Source: Oscillospiraceae bacterium (GTDB taxonomy: Bacteria; Bacillota; Clostridia; Oscillospirales; Acutalibacteraceae). From it: a stretch of 64,000 nt of DNA. The notes below the pieces were generated by a model that did no database searches, was not told the origin of the DNA, and saw only the letters and a list, made by a program, of their open reading frames with translations. The DNA lies in assembly GCA_022483045.1 (NCBI GenBank), contig JAKVOA010000001.1, positions 1,716,501 to 1,780,500 on the forward strand. The letters run 5' to 3'. Positions 8,626 through 17,657 of the stretch are shown here, in pieces. Numbering within the stretch: the first letter of the stretch is position 1; every line of letters begins with the position of its first letter. The position numbers and the translations under genes were made by a program.

Positions 8626-9411
8626 TCACTTTCTGCCATAGAGCAGGCCCATCTGTCCTAGGACCAGCGGCGTGTTGAGAAAAGCCGGGGCATATGCCGG
8701 GCGACGCATATCCACAAAATGCAGTTCCTCTGTGTCGGGCTTCAGTTCCTTTACAAATTTATGGATATCTCCGTAGTGGCTCCGCGCAAAGAAAACATCC
8801 TCAAAAACGAAGTATCCGCCGGGCTTTACAACACGCAGGGCTTCACGCACCAGAGCCAATTTATCCGGCTGTGTTTTTACCTCGTGAAAAACGAAATTGC
8901 TGACCACAGCGTCGAACGCACCATCGGGAAAGGGCAGATCTGCCGCGTCGCCCTGTACAAATTCTGTACGGCGGGACACCCCTTCTGCACGTGCATTGTT
9001 TTCGCACAGTTTTTTGCTGTAATCCCACGCCGCACCCCAGTAATCAATACCGGTAACTTTCACGTCCGGAAAGTGCTTGGCCGCCTTAATGCTCATGGCT
9101 CCGCTACCGCAGCCGATTTCCAGCAGACTGCCCTCGCCGCTCCACCCTAGGACATCAAGGTAAGAGAGCACCCCGTCCAGCACCTTTCCCTGTACACCGC
9201 CGCCCTCGTACGAAAGGGTGCTGCGGGCTGCAGCCATATAAGCGGCAAAGGCACAGGCGGCAACAGCCAAGGCCAGAAAAAGGACACCGTACCATGCAGC
9301 ATAGCCGGCAAACCAAAAAGCGGCAGCCGCGTCCACAGCAAACAGAGCGGCTGCAATGCCGCCCGACAGCGGTATCCATTTAGATACCCAATTTGCGTAA
9401 TCTGCTTTCAT
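8626..9411 (-). CDS. Membrane-anchored SAM-dependent methyltransferase
   Basis: 261 residues. Two or three hydrophobic helices (about 12-65) precede a methyltransferase domain with LLEIGCGSGAMSIKAAKHFP (motif I), VTGIDYWGAAWDYSK, and VVSNFVFHEVKT (motif IV). The fold is therefore probably held at the cytoplasmic membrane face. The ATG at 9411 has AGGGGG ahead; a GTG 21 bases upstream is less well placed. A membrane anchor suggests a hydrophobic or membrane-bound substrate. It is the first gene of the leftward methyltransferase run. Confidence 0.8.
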   Translation of the reverse strand: MKADYANWVSKWIPLSGGIAAALFAVDAAAAFWFAGYAAWYGVLFLALAVAACAFAAYMAAARSTLSYEGGGVQGKVLDGVLSYLDVLGWSGEGSLLEIGCGSGAMSIKAAKHFPDVKVTGIDYWGAAWDYSKKLCENNARAEGVSRRTEFVQGDAADLPFPDGAFDAVVSNFVFHEVKTQPDKLALVREALRVVKPGGYFVFEDVFFARSHYGDIHKFVKELKPDTEELHFVDMRRPAYAPAFLNTPLVLGQMGLLYGRK

Positions 9412-9482
9412 ACAGACCAGCCCCCTTCCCACAAAGATACTTTAAGCAAAAGCGTGCCCTGCAGAATTTCCATCTGCCCCGC

Positions 9483-9680
9483 TCACGGCTTTGCCGCTGT
9501 TTCGTGCTCTTTTTCGCTGGCACAATACGGGCAGCTGCCGCAGTGCCCGCTGCAACCGGACCCGCCCTTACTTTCTGTTTTTCCGCTGCACTCGGCGCAG
9601 GAACCGTGCTTCATCACATGACGCACCGCCAGCACAACCAAAGCAGCGATGCTAGCCGTAATCAAAATTGTTGCAGCCAT
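9483..9680 (-). CDS. FeoB-associated Cys-rich membrane protein
   Basis: 65 residues. One N-terminal membrane helix (MAATILITASIAALVVLAV) is followed by a Cys-rich tail with seven Cys (CAECSGK, CSGHCGSCPYC). This is the pattern of the FeoB-associated Cys-rich family, which usually lies behind feoB. No feoB is present in this window, so it is detached from its usual partner. AAAAGGAGG precedes the ATG. DtxR-like palindromes lie 90-170 bases upstream, consistent with metal-responsive control. Confidence 0.8.
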   Translation of the reverse strand: MAATILITASIAALVVLAVRHVMKHGSCAECSGKTESKGGSGCSGHCGSCPYCASEKEHETAAKP

Positions 9681-9769
9681 AAAAGGCCTCCTTTTTCTAT
9701 TGCGCGGTATTTCCGAATGGTCCGCAGCAGCCTTGACGATTTTTACTGCCGCATGGATTAGCCTTATCT

Positions 9770-9784
9770 AACTATTAAGTAGTT
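9770..9784. promoter_or_regulatory. Inverted repeat AACTA-TTAAG-TAGTT
   Basis: A perfect 5-bp inverted repeat in the divergent region between the FeoB-associated gene and the siroheme reductase. It shares the CTAACT/AGTT elements of the longer palindrome at 9837. It may be a second, weaker site for the same metalloregulator. Confidence 0.35.
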
Positions 9785-9836
9785 TAATACCTCTAACTGC
9801 TTTTGTCAATCGGTTTTGCCCGGCTTTGCAAAATTT

Positions 9837-9854
9837 AGTTAGATTTTTCTAACT
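9837..9854. promoter_or_regulatory. DtxR/MntR-like palindrome AGTTAGA-TTTT-TCTAACT
   Basis: A perfect 7-bp inverted repeat with a 4-base spacer. The TTAG...CTAA arms resemble boxes bound by DtxR-type iron or manganese repressors. It lies between divergent genes, one tied to ferrous iron uptake and one coding for an iron-sulfur enzyme, which supports a metal-responsive operator. Binding is inferred from shape and context only. Confidence 0.5.
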
Positions 9855-10039
9855 CGCACCGTGATTCCTTGTAAAGTTGGTGCAGTTTGCCTGCAAAGCA
9901 CAGGCACAAATGAAATTCTGTATTGATTTTGCAGGAAAGACAAATACTGAAATCAGCCACGCCGCAAGCTGTAAACGCATGGAAAAATACACCCAAATCC
10001 CTGCCTTGTCCGGTGTAATTGCCACAGTTTTGGTCGTCA

Positions 10040-10068
10040 TTGCGGTTATACAAGTGATATGTTACAAT
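10040..10068 (+). promoter_or_regulatory. Sigma-A promoter of siroheme reductase
   Basis: TTGCGG and TACAAT are separated by 17 bases. The -10 lies 51 bases ahead of the chosen ATG at 10120. This agrees with a start well downstream of the longest open frame, which would run through the promoter. Confidence 0.55.
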
Positions 10069-10119
10069 GGGAAAAACGAGTATCCGCCGGTCGCCGGCGT
10101 AACAAAAGGAGTTACCAAT

Positions 10120-11673
10120 ATGATAGAATCAATTCCTGCAAAAACCTGGAAAGCCGACTTGCCGGCGTTTCGGGAACAGACCGCTGCATTTTATAAAGGG
10201 AAAGTAAGCATCGCCGCATACAAAGGGTTTTCCGGCTATTATGGCAGCTATGCGCAAAAGGGCGGCAAGGCCAGTATGCTGCGCCTGCGCATGCCTGCAG
10301 GCCGCGTGACAAAAGACAAGCTTGCCTTTATAGCGCAAGCGATACGCGACTATCAAGTGCCGCGCGTACACTTTACAACTTGTGAAACCATACAGCTGCA
10401 TGACCTAAGCCAAGATACTGTGTGTGCTTTAATGGAAAAAGCTCTTGATGCGGGCATTGTTCCCATTGGCGGGGGCGGCGATTTTCCGCGTAATGTGATG
10501 TGCTCGCCGCTTTCCGGTACAGAGCAGGGCGAATACTTTGACGTAATGCCCTGGGCACTGGCCGCGGCCCAATACCTCATGCACTTCATCAAAGCAGAAA
10601 AAATGCCGCGTAAACTGAAAGTCTGCTTTTCCAACTCACCGGCAAATGTGGACCACGCCACTTACCGCGACCTGGGCTTTGTCGCACGCAAAGACGGCAA
10701 ATTTGACGTCTACAGCGCGGGCGGGCTCGGCAACAATCCGCGCTTTGGCGTGCTGGTGGCAGAGGGCGTACCGCCCGAAAAAATTCTGTATTACATTAAA
10801 GCCATGTGGCTGAATTTTCGCGCACACGGCAACTACCAAAACCGCGGCAAGGCCCGCACCCGCTATATGCAGGAATCCCTGGGTTCCCTGGAAGCGTACC
10901 GGAAAGCGTTTTTAGAAAAGCTCGAAGAAGTCAAGGTTTCCGGGGAGGATTTGGGCCTTGCTGTACAGCCGGAGTCCCTGACAAAACAGGGCGATGGCAC
11001 CACAGCCGCCGGCCCGCGTGTAACCAAACAGAAACAGCTGGGCCTGTATACAGTGGCATGGCACCCGCTGGGCGGCAAGCCCGCACCGGAAACATTCTGT
11101 GCGCTTTCTGACCTGCTGCAGGGCATAGACGCCGCAGAAATGCGCCTTGCGCCGGACGAAACTGCCTATCTCATTAACCTGACCGGCAAAGAGGCACAGC
11201 AGGTGCTAAAGCTGACCGCTGGCGATACCGCACAGAGCCTGTTTGAAACCTCTGTAAGCTGTATTGGCGCAAGCATCTGCCAGGTCGGTCTGCGCGACTC
11301 GCAGGCACTGCTGGCGGCCTGCGTAGAAGCCGTGCGCGCAGCACACCTGCCCGACGGCGCACTGCCGCAGATTCATATTTCCGGCTGTCCGTCCTCCTGT
11401 GGCTCACACCAAACCAATGTCATTGGCTTTCGCGGTGCTGTCAAGAGAGTAGATGGCAAGCCACAGCCCGCTTTCCTGCTCTGCGTAGGCGGCTGTGCGC
11501 TGCAGGGACACGAAACCATGGGCCGCGAACTCGGCACAATTATCGAAACAAAGATTCCGCAGTTTTTGGTAGAAGTGGGCAAAGCCGCGGCCGCCGCTGG
11601 AAAAGGCTTTGCCACATGGTACGCGGAAAACCCCGCCGCTCTGGAACAGATTGCGGCACCATATCTGGCATAA
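10120..11673 (+). CDS. Siroheme/4Fe-4S nitrite or sulfite reductase
   Basis: 517 residues. It contains the paired ferredoxin-like and siroheme domains of assimilatory nitrite/sulfite reductases. The four cluster and siroheme ligands are visible as CIGASIC (C-x5-C) and GCPSSCG (C-x3-C) in the C-terminal third. It reduces sulfite or nitrite by six electrons using ferredoxin; sequence alone does not separate the two. ATG 10120 has AAAAGGAG 8 bases ahead and a promoter upstream. The open frame extends 81 codons further 5', but that part reads through the promoter and is not protein-like. Confidence 0.85.
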   Translation: MIESIPAKTWKADLPAFREQTAAFYKGKVSIAAYKGFSGYYGSYAQKGGKASMLRLRMPAGRVTKDKLAFIAQAIRDYQVPRVHFTTCETIQLHDLSQDTVCALMEKALDAGIVPIGGGGDFPRNVMCSPLSGTEQGEYFDVMPWALAAAQYLMHFIKAEKMPRKLKVCFSNSPANVDHATYRDLGFVARKDGKFDVYSAGGLGNNPRFGVLVAEGVPPEKILYYIKAMWLNFRAHGNYQNRGKARTRYMQESLGSLEAYRKAFLEKLEEVKVSGEDLGLAVQPESLTKQGDGTTAAGPRVTKQKQLGLYTVAWHPLGGKPAPETFCALSDLLQGIDAAEMRLAPDETAYLINLTGKEAQQVLKLTAGDTAQSLFETSVSCIGASICQVGLRDSQALLAACVEAVRAAHLPDGALPQIHISGCPSSCGSHQTNVIGFRGAVKRVDGKPQPAFLLCVGGCALQGHETMGRELGTIIETKIPQFLVEVGKAAAAAGKGFATWYAENPAALEQIAAPYLA

Positions 11674-11748
11674 CAAAGAAAAAATTCATGTAAAGTTTGC
11701 AGACGCTTTTCCCGCCGCTTTCTTTACAGCAGTTTTCCATACAAAAAG

Positions 11749-11787
11749 GTCTCCTGACGCAGCTTTCTTTGCGACAGGAGGCTTTTT
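11749..11787. terminator. Terminator after siroheme reductase
   Basis: CTCCTG-a-CGCA / TTGCG-a-CAGGAG forms a two-part stem followed by CTTTTTG. It lies 75 bases past the reductase stop and 40 bases past the end of the convergent NagZ gene, so it may serve both. Confidence 0.7.
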
Positions 11788-11827
11788 GGGCCTAAAAGAA
11801 TTTTATGTTGGCAAATACAGGTGCCGC

Positions 11828-13171
11828 TCAGCCAACCTGCGCGACAACTTGCTGATGTTCGCTGCAGCCGAGCAGACTTTCCCTGCCCAACGCCCTTTTC
11901 GAAAACAGATTGTATTTCTTTTTCAGTGCAAGAATACGCTCGACAGATTGATTGAGCCGCTCCTGTGAAATGCTGCCGCTCTTCACAGCTTTCAATACAG
12001 CCGTATAGGCTGCCTGCGGGTCCTCCGGCATTAAAATCATGTCGACCCCTGCGTGAATCGCGCGGACAGCCGCCTCGCCGGAAGAATAGTGCTGTGCCAC
12101 CGCACCCATGTCCATCGCATCGGTAATCACAACGCCGCTGTAACCAAGCTCTCCGCGCAGCAGCCCCTGCACTACCTTAGACGACATGGTTGCCGGGGTA
12201 CTGTCGCCGTTTATTTTCGGCAGACTGATATGTGCCACCATGATCATCTCTGCACCGGCTGCCGCCTGTGCTTTAAAAGGCACCAACTCCGTCTGCCGCA
12301 GCTGCGCCAATGTTTTATTAACCGCTGCATAGCCGGCGTGGGTGTCCGCAGAGGTATCCCCATGACCCGGAAAATGCTTGCATACCGGAATGACGCCCTG
12401 GCTACGGATGCCGGCACTGACCGCAGTGGAAAATGCCGCTACTTTCTGCGGGTCACTGGAAAAGGCACGCGTACCAATCACCTTATTTTGGGGGTTGGAA
12501 AAGACATCGCAGTCGGGCGCAAAGTCCAGGTTAAAGCCAAACACAGTCAATTCGCTGCCCAGCACTGCGCCTACCTGCTGTGCAAGGGACGTGCTGCCGG
12601 TCTGCCCCACTTTCCACATGGTGGGCACCGCTGTGGCGTGAATGCTGCCATTTGCAGAAACGCGCTGCACCTTGCCACCCTCCTGGTCCACCCCGATAAA
12701 GGGAGCTGTGGTACAATCTGCCTGGATATTTTGAATCAGCCTGCGCAGCTGTGCGGTCGTATGTACATTTTCTTGAAAGAGCACTACGCCGCCCGGCTGA
12801 ATGTTTTTAATTGTTTTGCGCGTTACATTGTTGTAGGTATACAAATTCGTTCCGTCCGTGTCGTGCCGAAAACAAAGGAAAAACAGCTGACCTACTTTCT
12901 GCTCTAAGGTCATGTTCTGTACGGTCTGCGGCGCGGCAACCGCCCAGGAAGCTGCCTGTAAGGCATCTGCCACAGAAGCAGCTGAAGATACCTGTGCAGA
13001 TGATGCTGCGCTGCCTGCGGGCACCGCCGCAGAAGACACATCTTGTGAAGATACCGGCGCTGAAGAAGCCGCTGCCCTGCTGCTTGAGGAAACCTGCCCC
13101 GCTGTGCTGCAGCCTGCTGCCACACACATGGCCAATGCTGTATATAAAATGGACCGAAACTGCTTTTTCAT
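11828..13171 (-). CDS. NagZ-like beta-N-acetylhexosaminidase lipoprotein (GH3)
   Basis: 447 residues from ATG 13171 behind AGGAGAG. The signal peptide ends in the lipobox VAAGC, so it should be lipid-anchored outside the membrane. A Ser/Ala-rich linker (about 20-70) leads to a GH3 domain with DQEGGKVQR, the histidine loop CKHFPGHGDTSADTH, and the nucleophile region VVITDAMDMGAV. It probably removes N-acetylglucosamine from peptidoglycan fragments at the cell surface. A longer open frame upstream has no leader and is not used. The gene stands alone. Confidence 0.9.
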   Translation of the reverse strand: MKKQFRSILYTALAMCVAAGCSTAGQVSSSSRAAASSAPVSSQDVSSAAVPAGSAASSAQVSSAASVADALQAASWAVAAPQTVQNMTLEQKVGQLFFLCFRHDTDGTNLYTYNNVTRKTIKNIQPGGVVLFQENVHTTAQLRRLIQNIQADCTTAPFIGVDQEGGKVQRVSANGSIHATAVPTMWKVGQTGSTSLAQQVGAVLGSELTVFGFNLDFAPDCDVFSNPQNKVIGTRAFSSDPQKVAAFSTAVSAGIRSQGVIPVCKHFPGHGDTSADTHAGYAAVNKTLAQLRQTELVPFKAQAAAGAEMIMVAHISLPKINGDSTPATMSSKVVQGLLRGELGYSGVVITDAMDMGAVAQHYSSGEAAVRAIHAGVDMILMPEDPQAAYTAVLKAVKSGSISQERLNQSVERILALKKKYNLFSKRALGRESLLGCSEHQQVVAQVG

Positions 13172-13384
13172 TATTACTCTCTCCTGTTCCAAATTCATCT
13201 GTCTGCTTCCAGTATAGCCGGATTTTACAGGAACAGCAAGTGCAGAGGGGCAGGCTGCAACCATGGAACTGCACCCAAAATGGGAAGTGCAGATAATTCC
13301 AGTGAAAAAGATTTCTATGCGAACGAAACAAAAGAACCATTTTATCTGATTCTTTCAGGCCAGCTTTCATGAGCGTTCAACACG

Positions 13385-13432
13385 AAAAGGCCGGCCTGCC
13401 GCAGAGAAAGCATTGCGGCAGACCGGCCTTTT
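13385..13432. terminator. Strong bidirectional terminator
   Basis: AAAAGGCCGG-CTGCCGCA ... TTGCGGCAG-CCGGCCTTTT is a near-perfect stem of about 18 bp flanked by A and T runs. It lies beyond the end of the ABC exporter genes and upstream of the NagZ gene, insulating the two. Confidence 0.85.
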
Positions 13433-13500
13433 ACAATATACCAATGCACAGGCAAAGCCACTCGGTATGTCTTTCCTGTGACAATTTTTGCTGCTGTGTT

Positions 13501-15327
13501 TTAGGATGCTTTGTCGAACTGGCTGTTGTACAATTCTGCGTAAAAGCCGCCTTTTGCAAGCAGTGCGGCATGGGTGCCGCTCTCTAAAATGTCGCCGTCT
13601 TTCAAAACCAAAATCAAATCTGCATTTTTGATTGTCGAAAGCCGGTGCGCAATCACAAAGCTGGTGCGGCCCCGCATCAGGTTATCCATTGCCCGCTGCA
13701 CCTGCAGCTCTGTGCGTGTATCTACGCTGCTGGTTGCTTCATCTAAAATCAGCAGCGGGGCATCTTTTACCATAGCGCGGGCAATCGTCAGCAGCTGCCG
13801 CTGGCCTGCGGAAAGACTGGCATTGTCATTGAGCACCGTGTCGTAGCCGCTGGGCAACTGCTGAATCAAATCCGACAGTCCCACCGCACGGCAGACCTTG
13901 TCGAGTTGTTCATCTGTGACATTTTTCTGGTTATAGACAAGGTTTTCACGAATTGTGCCCTCAAACAGCCATGTATCCTGCAGCACCATACCGAACTGTT
14001 CATGCACATTTGCCCGTGTGACCGCCTGTATGGATGTACCATCAATCGAAATACTTCCGCTGTTGACCTCGTAAAAGCGCATTAACAGGTTGACCAGCGT
14101 TGTTTTTCCGGCGCCGGTGGGGCCGACAATCGCGATTTTCTGTCCCGCGTGCGATGCAGCAGAAAAGTCATGGATGATTTCTTTTTCCGGTGTATAACCG
14201 AAAGAAACATGGTCAAAAGCAACGTCCCCATGCACCGCCTGCAGGTTTTCCTTTTTTTCCGTTTCGGGCTTCATTTCCGTTTCGTCCAAGAAATCGAACA
14301 CCCTCTCGCAGGCAGCCGCCATGCTCTGCACACTGGTCGCGGCCTGTGAAATATTCTGTAAAGGCTGGGTGAACAAACGAATATACAACATAAAAGCAAC
14401 AATGGTGCCGAAAGAGATTTTCCCCTGCACGGCCAATACCGCGCCCGTAATGCAAACGACCACGTAAGCAAGGTTCCCGATAAAAATCATCAGTGGCTGC
14501 ATGAGACCGGAAAGGAACTGGCTTTTCCATGCGCAGGTGTAAAGTGTATTGTTCATTGTGTGGAACTCTTTGCGTGCAGCTGTTTCTCCATTGTAGGCTT
14601 TTACAACGTTGTGTCCGCCGTAAATTTCCTCAACATGCCCGTCGATTCTGCCGAGTTCTGTCTGCTGCCGGGCAAAGTAGCCCTGTGATTTCTGGATAAT
14701 CATCATCATAAAAGCGAAGCCGAGCAGCGCGGCCAAAATGCCGGTCACTGCCATAATCCAGTTGGTGGCAAACATCATGATAACGCTGCCCAAAAGCAGG
14801 CAGATAGACGAAACCAGTGTGGAAAAGCTTTGGTTCATTGACTGGCTCACCGTGTCAACGTCATTGGTAACCCGGCTGAGCACATCCCCGGTGGTATGGG
14901 TATCAAAATATTGCAGCGGAAGCCGGTCGATTTTCCGTGCGATATCCCGCCGCATATTCTGCGTAACCCGCTGCGATACCGTTGCCATCAGCCACCCCTG
15001 CGCATAATTAAAGATAAAGCCCAGCAGGTACAAAACCGCAAGCAGAGCCGCAATATGCACGATAGCCGCGATATTTATGTGTGACGAGAGCCCGTCTGTA
15101 ATCAAATTTGTAATTTTGCTCAACTGCCCCGGACCGATCAGATTCAGCACCGCACCGGCCAAAGACAGCACCGCTGCCGTCAAAATCATTCCGCGGTATT
15201 TGCCGATATAATGCAGCAGATTCGCATATGCCTGCTTTAAATCTCTGCTTTTTTCCACCGGTGCCATTCCGCCGCCGGGCATGCTGTTGCCCGGGTTAGA
15301 GCCGGGGCGCATTCTTTTCTCAGACAT
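13501..15327 (-). CDS. ABC exporter half-transporter, canonical subunit
   Basis: 608 residues: six membrane helices (about 50-340) and a nucleotide-binding domain. Walker A GPTGAGKT, signature LSAGQRQ, Walker B LLILDEATSSVD and H-loop FVIAHRLSTI are all intact, with catalytic Glu and His present. ATG 15327 has AAAGGAGG ahead and overlaps the partner stop by 8 bases; the open frame upstream of it lies inside the partner gene. With its degenerate partner it should form a heterodimeric multidrug-type exporter (BmrCD or TM287/288 layout). Confidence 0.9.
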   Translation of the reverse strand: MSEKRMRPGSNPGNSMPGGGMAPVEKSRDLKQAYANLLHYIGKYRGMILTAAVLSLAGAVLNLIGPGQLSKITNLITDGLSSHINIAAIVHIAALLAVLYLLGFIFNYAQGWLMATVSQRVTQNMRRDIARKIDRLPLQYFDTHTTGDVLSRVTNDVDTVSQSMNQSFSTLVSSICLLLGSVIMMFATNWIMAVTGILAALLGFAFMMMIIQKSQGYFARQQTELGRIDGHVEEIYGGHNVVKAYNGETAARKEFHTMNNTLYTCAWKSQFLSGLMQPLMIFIGNLAYVVVCITGAVLAVQGKISFGTIVAFMLYIRLFTQPLQNISQAATSVQSMAAACERVFDFLDETEMKPETEKKENLQAVHGDVAFDHVSFGYTPEKEIIHDFSAASHAGQKIAIVGPTGAGKTTLVNLLMRFYEVNSGSISIDGTSIQAVTRANVHEQFGMVLQDTWLFEGTIRENLVYNQKNVTDEQLDKVCRAVGLSDLIQQLPSGYDTVLNDNASLSAGQRQLLTIARAMVKDAPLLILDEATSSVDTRTELQVQRAMDNLMRGRTSFVIAHRLSTIKNADLILVLKDGDILESGTHAALLAKGGFYAELYNSQFDKAS

Positions 15328-17083
15328 TTTTGAGTTCCTCCTTTGAGAGCTGCGAAGCCGCAATTTCCTGATAGGCAGCACAACTCGACAGCAGTTCCTC
15401 GTGCGTTCCTTTGCCCACCACACGGCCGTGGTCCAGTACAAGGATCTGGTCCGCGTGGCGAATGGTGCCGATGCGCTGTGCTACGATTAGTTTTGTTATA
15501 TCTTTTGTTTTTTTAGACAAAGCATGGCGCAGTGCACGGTCTGTCTTGTAGTCAAGTGCAGAAAAAGAATCGTCGAAAATTAAAATTTCCGGCTTTCTGG
15601 CAATGGCACGGGCAATGGCAAGGCGCTGCTTCTGTCCGCCGGAAACATTCGTACCGCCCTGCGCAATTGCAGCATCATAAGTGCCCTCCATCTGCTCCAC
15701 AAAGTCCGTGCTCTGTGCAATGGAGACCGCTTCTTTTACCCCTTCTGCAGAAATATCTGCGCCCGCTTTTTCTCCATAAGAGACATTGGAGCAGACAGTA
15801 CCGGAAAACAAAACTGCCTTTTGCGGGATATAGCCCAATTTGTCGCGCAGCGCAGCCTGCTGATACTGCTTTACATTGATACCGTCTACAAGCACTTCGC
15901 CTTTTGTCGCGTCATAAAAGCGGGGAATCAAGTTAATCAGCGTGGATTTTCCGCTGCCTGTCGCGCCGATAAAAGCGACCGTTTCCCCCTTTTTTGCCTC
16001 AAAGCTGATGTCGGTCAACACATCTCCGCCCGCGCCCGGATAGCGAAACGACACATGCCGAAAGGCAACCGTACCGGTGCAGCCCTGTTTGCCCTGTGTA
16101 TCCGCTCCATCTGTAATATGCACTTTTGTATTGAGGACTTCTGAAATGCGCTTTGCCGAAACCTGTGCGCGGGGCAAAAGAATGAAAATCATATTTAAAA
16201 GCATGAAGGCCATAATGACCTGCATCGCGTAGTTGGAAAATACAACCATCTGCGAAAAGATTGTGAGCCGGCTTGCTGCGCCCGCCGCCTCGATCAGGTA
16301 GGCGCCAATCCAGTAGACCGCCAGTGTAAGGCCGGAATTGATGAGCGTCATGCCAGGCGACATGATTGCCATTACGCGGTTGGCAATCAAATTTGTCTGC
16401 GTGAGTTCGTCATTTGCGTTTCCAAATTTGTTCTGCTGGTAAGCTTCTGCATTATAGGCCCGTACGACGCGGATGCCGGTTAAATGCTCGCGCGTAATCC
16501 GGTTTAAGTTGTCTGTCAGCCCCTGAATCCGGCGGAAACGCGGCACAGCGAAAATAAGAGTCGCCGCAAGCATTAAAATCAAAACAAAAACTGCGACCGC
16601 TGTGGCGGTTGTCCACTGCCAGCTTTTCCCCGCAATTTTAACGATGGCCCATACCGCCAAAATCGGGGCTTTGACAATGGCCTGCAGCCCCATGGCGACC
16701 AGAGTCTGTATCTGCGTAATGTCGTTGGTCGTGCGGTTAATCAGGCTTGCTGTCGAAAAGCGGTTGATTTCTTCCATGGAAAAATCCAGCGTTTTGTCAT
16801 AAACTTTTCCGCGCAGGGTCTTTGCAAGCCCAGCTGCAACTTTTGCAGCCAAATACCCCACGACCATAGAGGCCGCCATGCTGCCCAAAGCGCAAAGCAG
16901 CATATAGCCGCCCTGTGTCAGGATAGCTGACATAGAGCTGCCCTTTGTCTCGACCAATGTTGTAATATCGGACATATAGTCGGGCAGTTTTAGGTCCAGC
17001 CAAACCTGTACCACGATAAAGCACATGCTCAGCGCAATCATGCCCTTTTCCTTTCGGGTAAAGTACTTCATAACCTTTCCCAT
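15320..17083 (-). CDS. ABC exporter half-transporter, degenerate-site subunit
   Basis: 587 residues with six helices and a nucleotide-binding domain. Walker A GATGSGKS and signature VSGGQKQR are intact, but Walker B reads ILIFDDSFSALD (Asp for the catalytic Glu) and the H-loop reads LIVAQRIGTI (Gln for His). These are the hallmarks of the non-hydrolytic site in heterodimeric exporters. It starts at ATG 17083 behind AAAGGAG and overlaps the canonical subunit gene. It follows the MarR gene, so export of a toxic compound sensed by MarR is the likely role. Confidence 0.9.
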   Translation of the reverse strand: MGKVMKYFTRKEKGMIALSMCFIVVQVWLDLKLPDYMSDITTLVETKGSSMSAILTQGGYMLLCALGSMAASMVVGYLAAKVAAGLAKTLRGKVYDKTLDFSMEEINRFSTASLINRTTNDITQIQTLVAMGLQAIVKAPILAVWAIVKIAGKSWQWTTATAVAVFVLILMLAATLIFAVPRFRRIQGLTDNLNRITREHLTGIRVVRAYNAEAYQQNKFGNANDELTQTNLIANRVMAIMSPGMTLINSGLTLAVYWIGAYLIEAAGAASRLTIFSQMVVFSNYAMQVIMAFMLLNMIFILLPRAQVSAKRISEVLNTKVHITDGADTQGKQGCTGTVAFRHVSFRYPGAGGDVLTDISFEAKKGETVAFIGATGSGKSTLINLIPRFYDATKGEVLVDGINVKQYQQAALRDKLGYIPQKAVLFSGTVCSNVSYGEKAGADISAEGVKEAVSIAQSTDFVEQMEGTYDAAIAQGGTNVSGGQKQRLAIARAIARKPEILIFDDSFSALDYKTDRALRHALSKKTKDITKLIVAQRIGTIRHADQILVLDHGRVVGKGTHEELLSSCAAYQEIAASQLSKEELKNV

Positions 17084-17146
17084 TGCTTTGCTCCTTTATA
17101 TTTAATACTATTATATTCTATTAGTGTTAGCTTTTTGGCAAAAGAG

Positions 17147-17170
17147 TACCGGCCTTTACCGGTATTTTTT
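17147..17170. terminator. Hairpin between MarR and exporter genes
   Basis: TACCGG-cctttа-type loop-CCGGTA forms a 6-bp stem. It directly follows the MarR stop on the minus strand, and a T6 run lies on its plus-strand side. It may thin out read-through from the regulator into the exporter genes. Confidence 0.4.
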
Positions 17171-17588
17171 ACTGATGATTCTTTGCTAAAACAGAAATTT
17201 TTTTCATGAGGCGCAAATACTCTGCGGCGTCCTGTTCCCCTAAGTCATGCAGAAGATCTGCCATATCTTTTTCGATTTCTTCTTTTCTCTGCTTTGCCAC
17301 CTGCCCGCCGCTCTGCGTGACTGATACAAAGACTTTTCGCCGGTCAACGGAATCATGCGAACGAATTAGGTACTTTTTCTTTTCCAGGCTATTTAAAATA
17401 TTGGCAATACGTGCACTGGATAAATCGAATTGAGCAGAAAGCTCAGAAGGGGTTGTGCCCGGGACAGCGGAAACATAGCCCAACACGGCCATTTCTCCCT
17501 GCGTGACTTCCTGTACGCGCCTGCTGGGTCCGTGCTGTAAAATCCGCATGTATTCCATCAGCTCTGCAGCTGCTTTTTGATAATCCAT
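17169..17588 (-). CDS. MarR family transcriptional regulator
   Basis: 139 residues. The winged helix is visible from about 45 to 105: TPSELSAQFDLSSARIANIL is the recognition unit and DSVDRRKVFVSVTQSG the wing, with the family-typical DxRR. MarR proteins repress nearby efflux genes and release DNA on binding phenolic or other small ligands. ATG 17588 has AAAGGGGG ahead. It is first in a leftward unit with the two ABC exporter genes. Confidence 0.9.
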   Translation of the reverse strand: MDYQKAAAELMEYMRILQHGPSRRVQEVTQGEMAVLGYVSAVPGTTPSELSAQFDLSSARIANILNSLEKKKYLIRSHDSVDRRKVFVSVTQSGGQVAKQRKEEIEKDMADLLHDLGEQDAAEYLRLMKKISVLAKNHQ

Positions 17589-17604
17589 CTGTGTTCCCCC
17601 TTTC

Positions 17605-17657
17605 TATATATCTATTACTGATAGCTACTAGTATAAGCATTTTTAAGGAAATGTCAA
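17605..17657 (-). promoter_or_regulatory. MarR-gene promoter with overlapping inverted repeats
   Basis: Read leftward, TTGACA (17652-17657) and TATACT (17630-17635) are 16 bases apart, a near-consensus sigma-A promoter. CTAT-tactg-ATAG (17612-17624) and the palindrome ACTAGT (17627-17632) sit on and just after the -10. A repressor bound there would block initiation, the usual MarR autoregulation. The operator reading is inference. Confidence 0.55.

Noticed and set aside
9877..10119. N-terminal 81-codon extension of the siroheme reductase
   Set aside because: It contains the promoter at 10040-10068 and no reductase homology; ATG 10120 has a strong ribosome site.
12053..12907. A 284-codon rightward open frame
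   Set aside because: Antisense to the NagZ-like gene; Cys/His/Arg-rich translation without a family.
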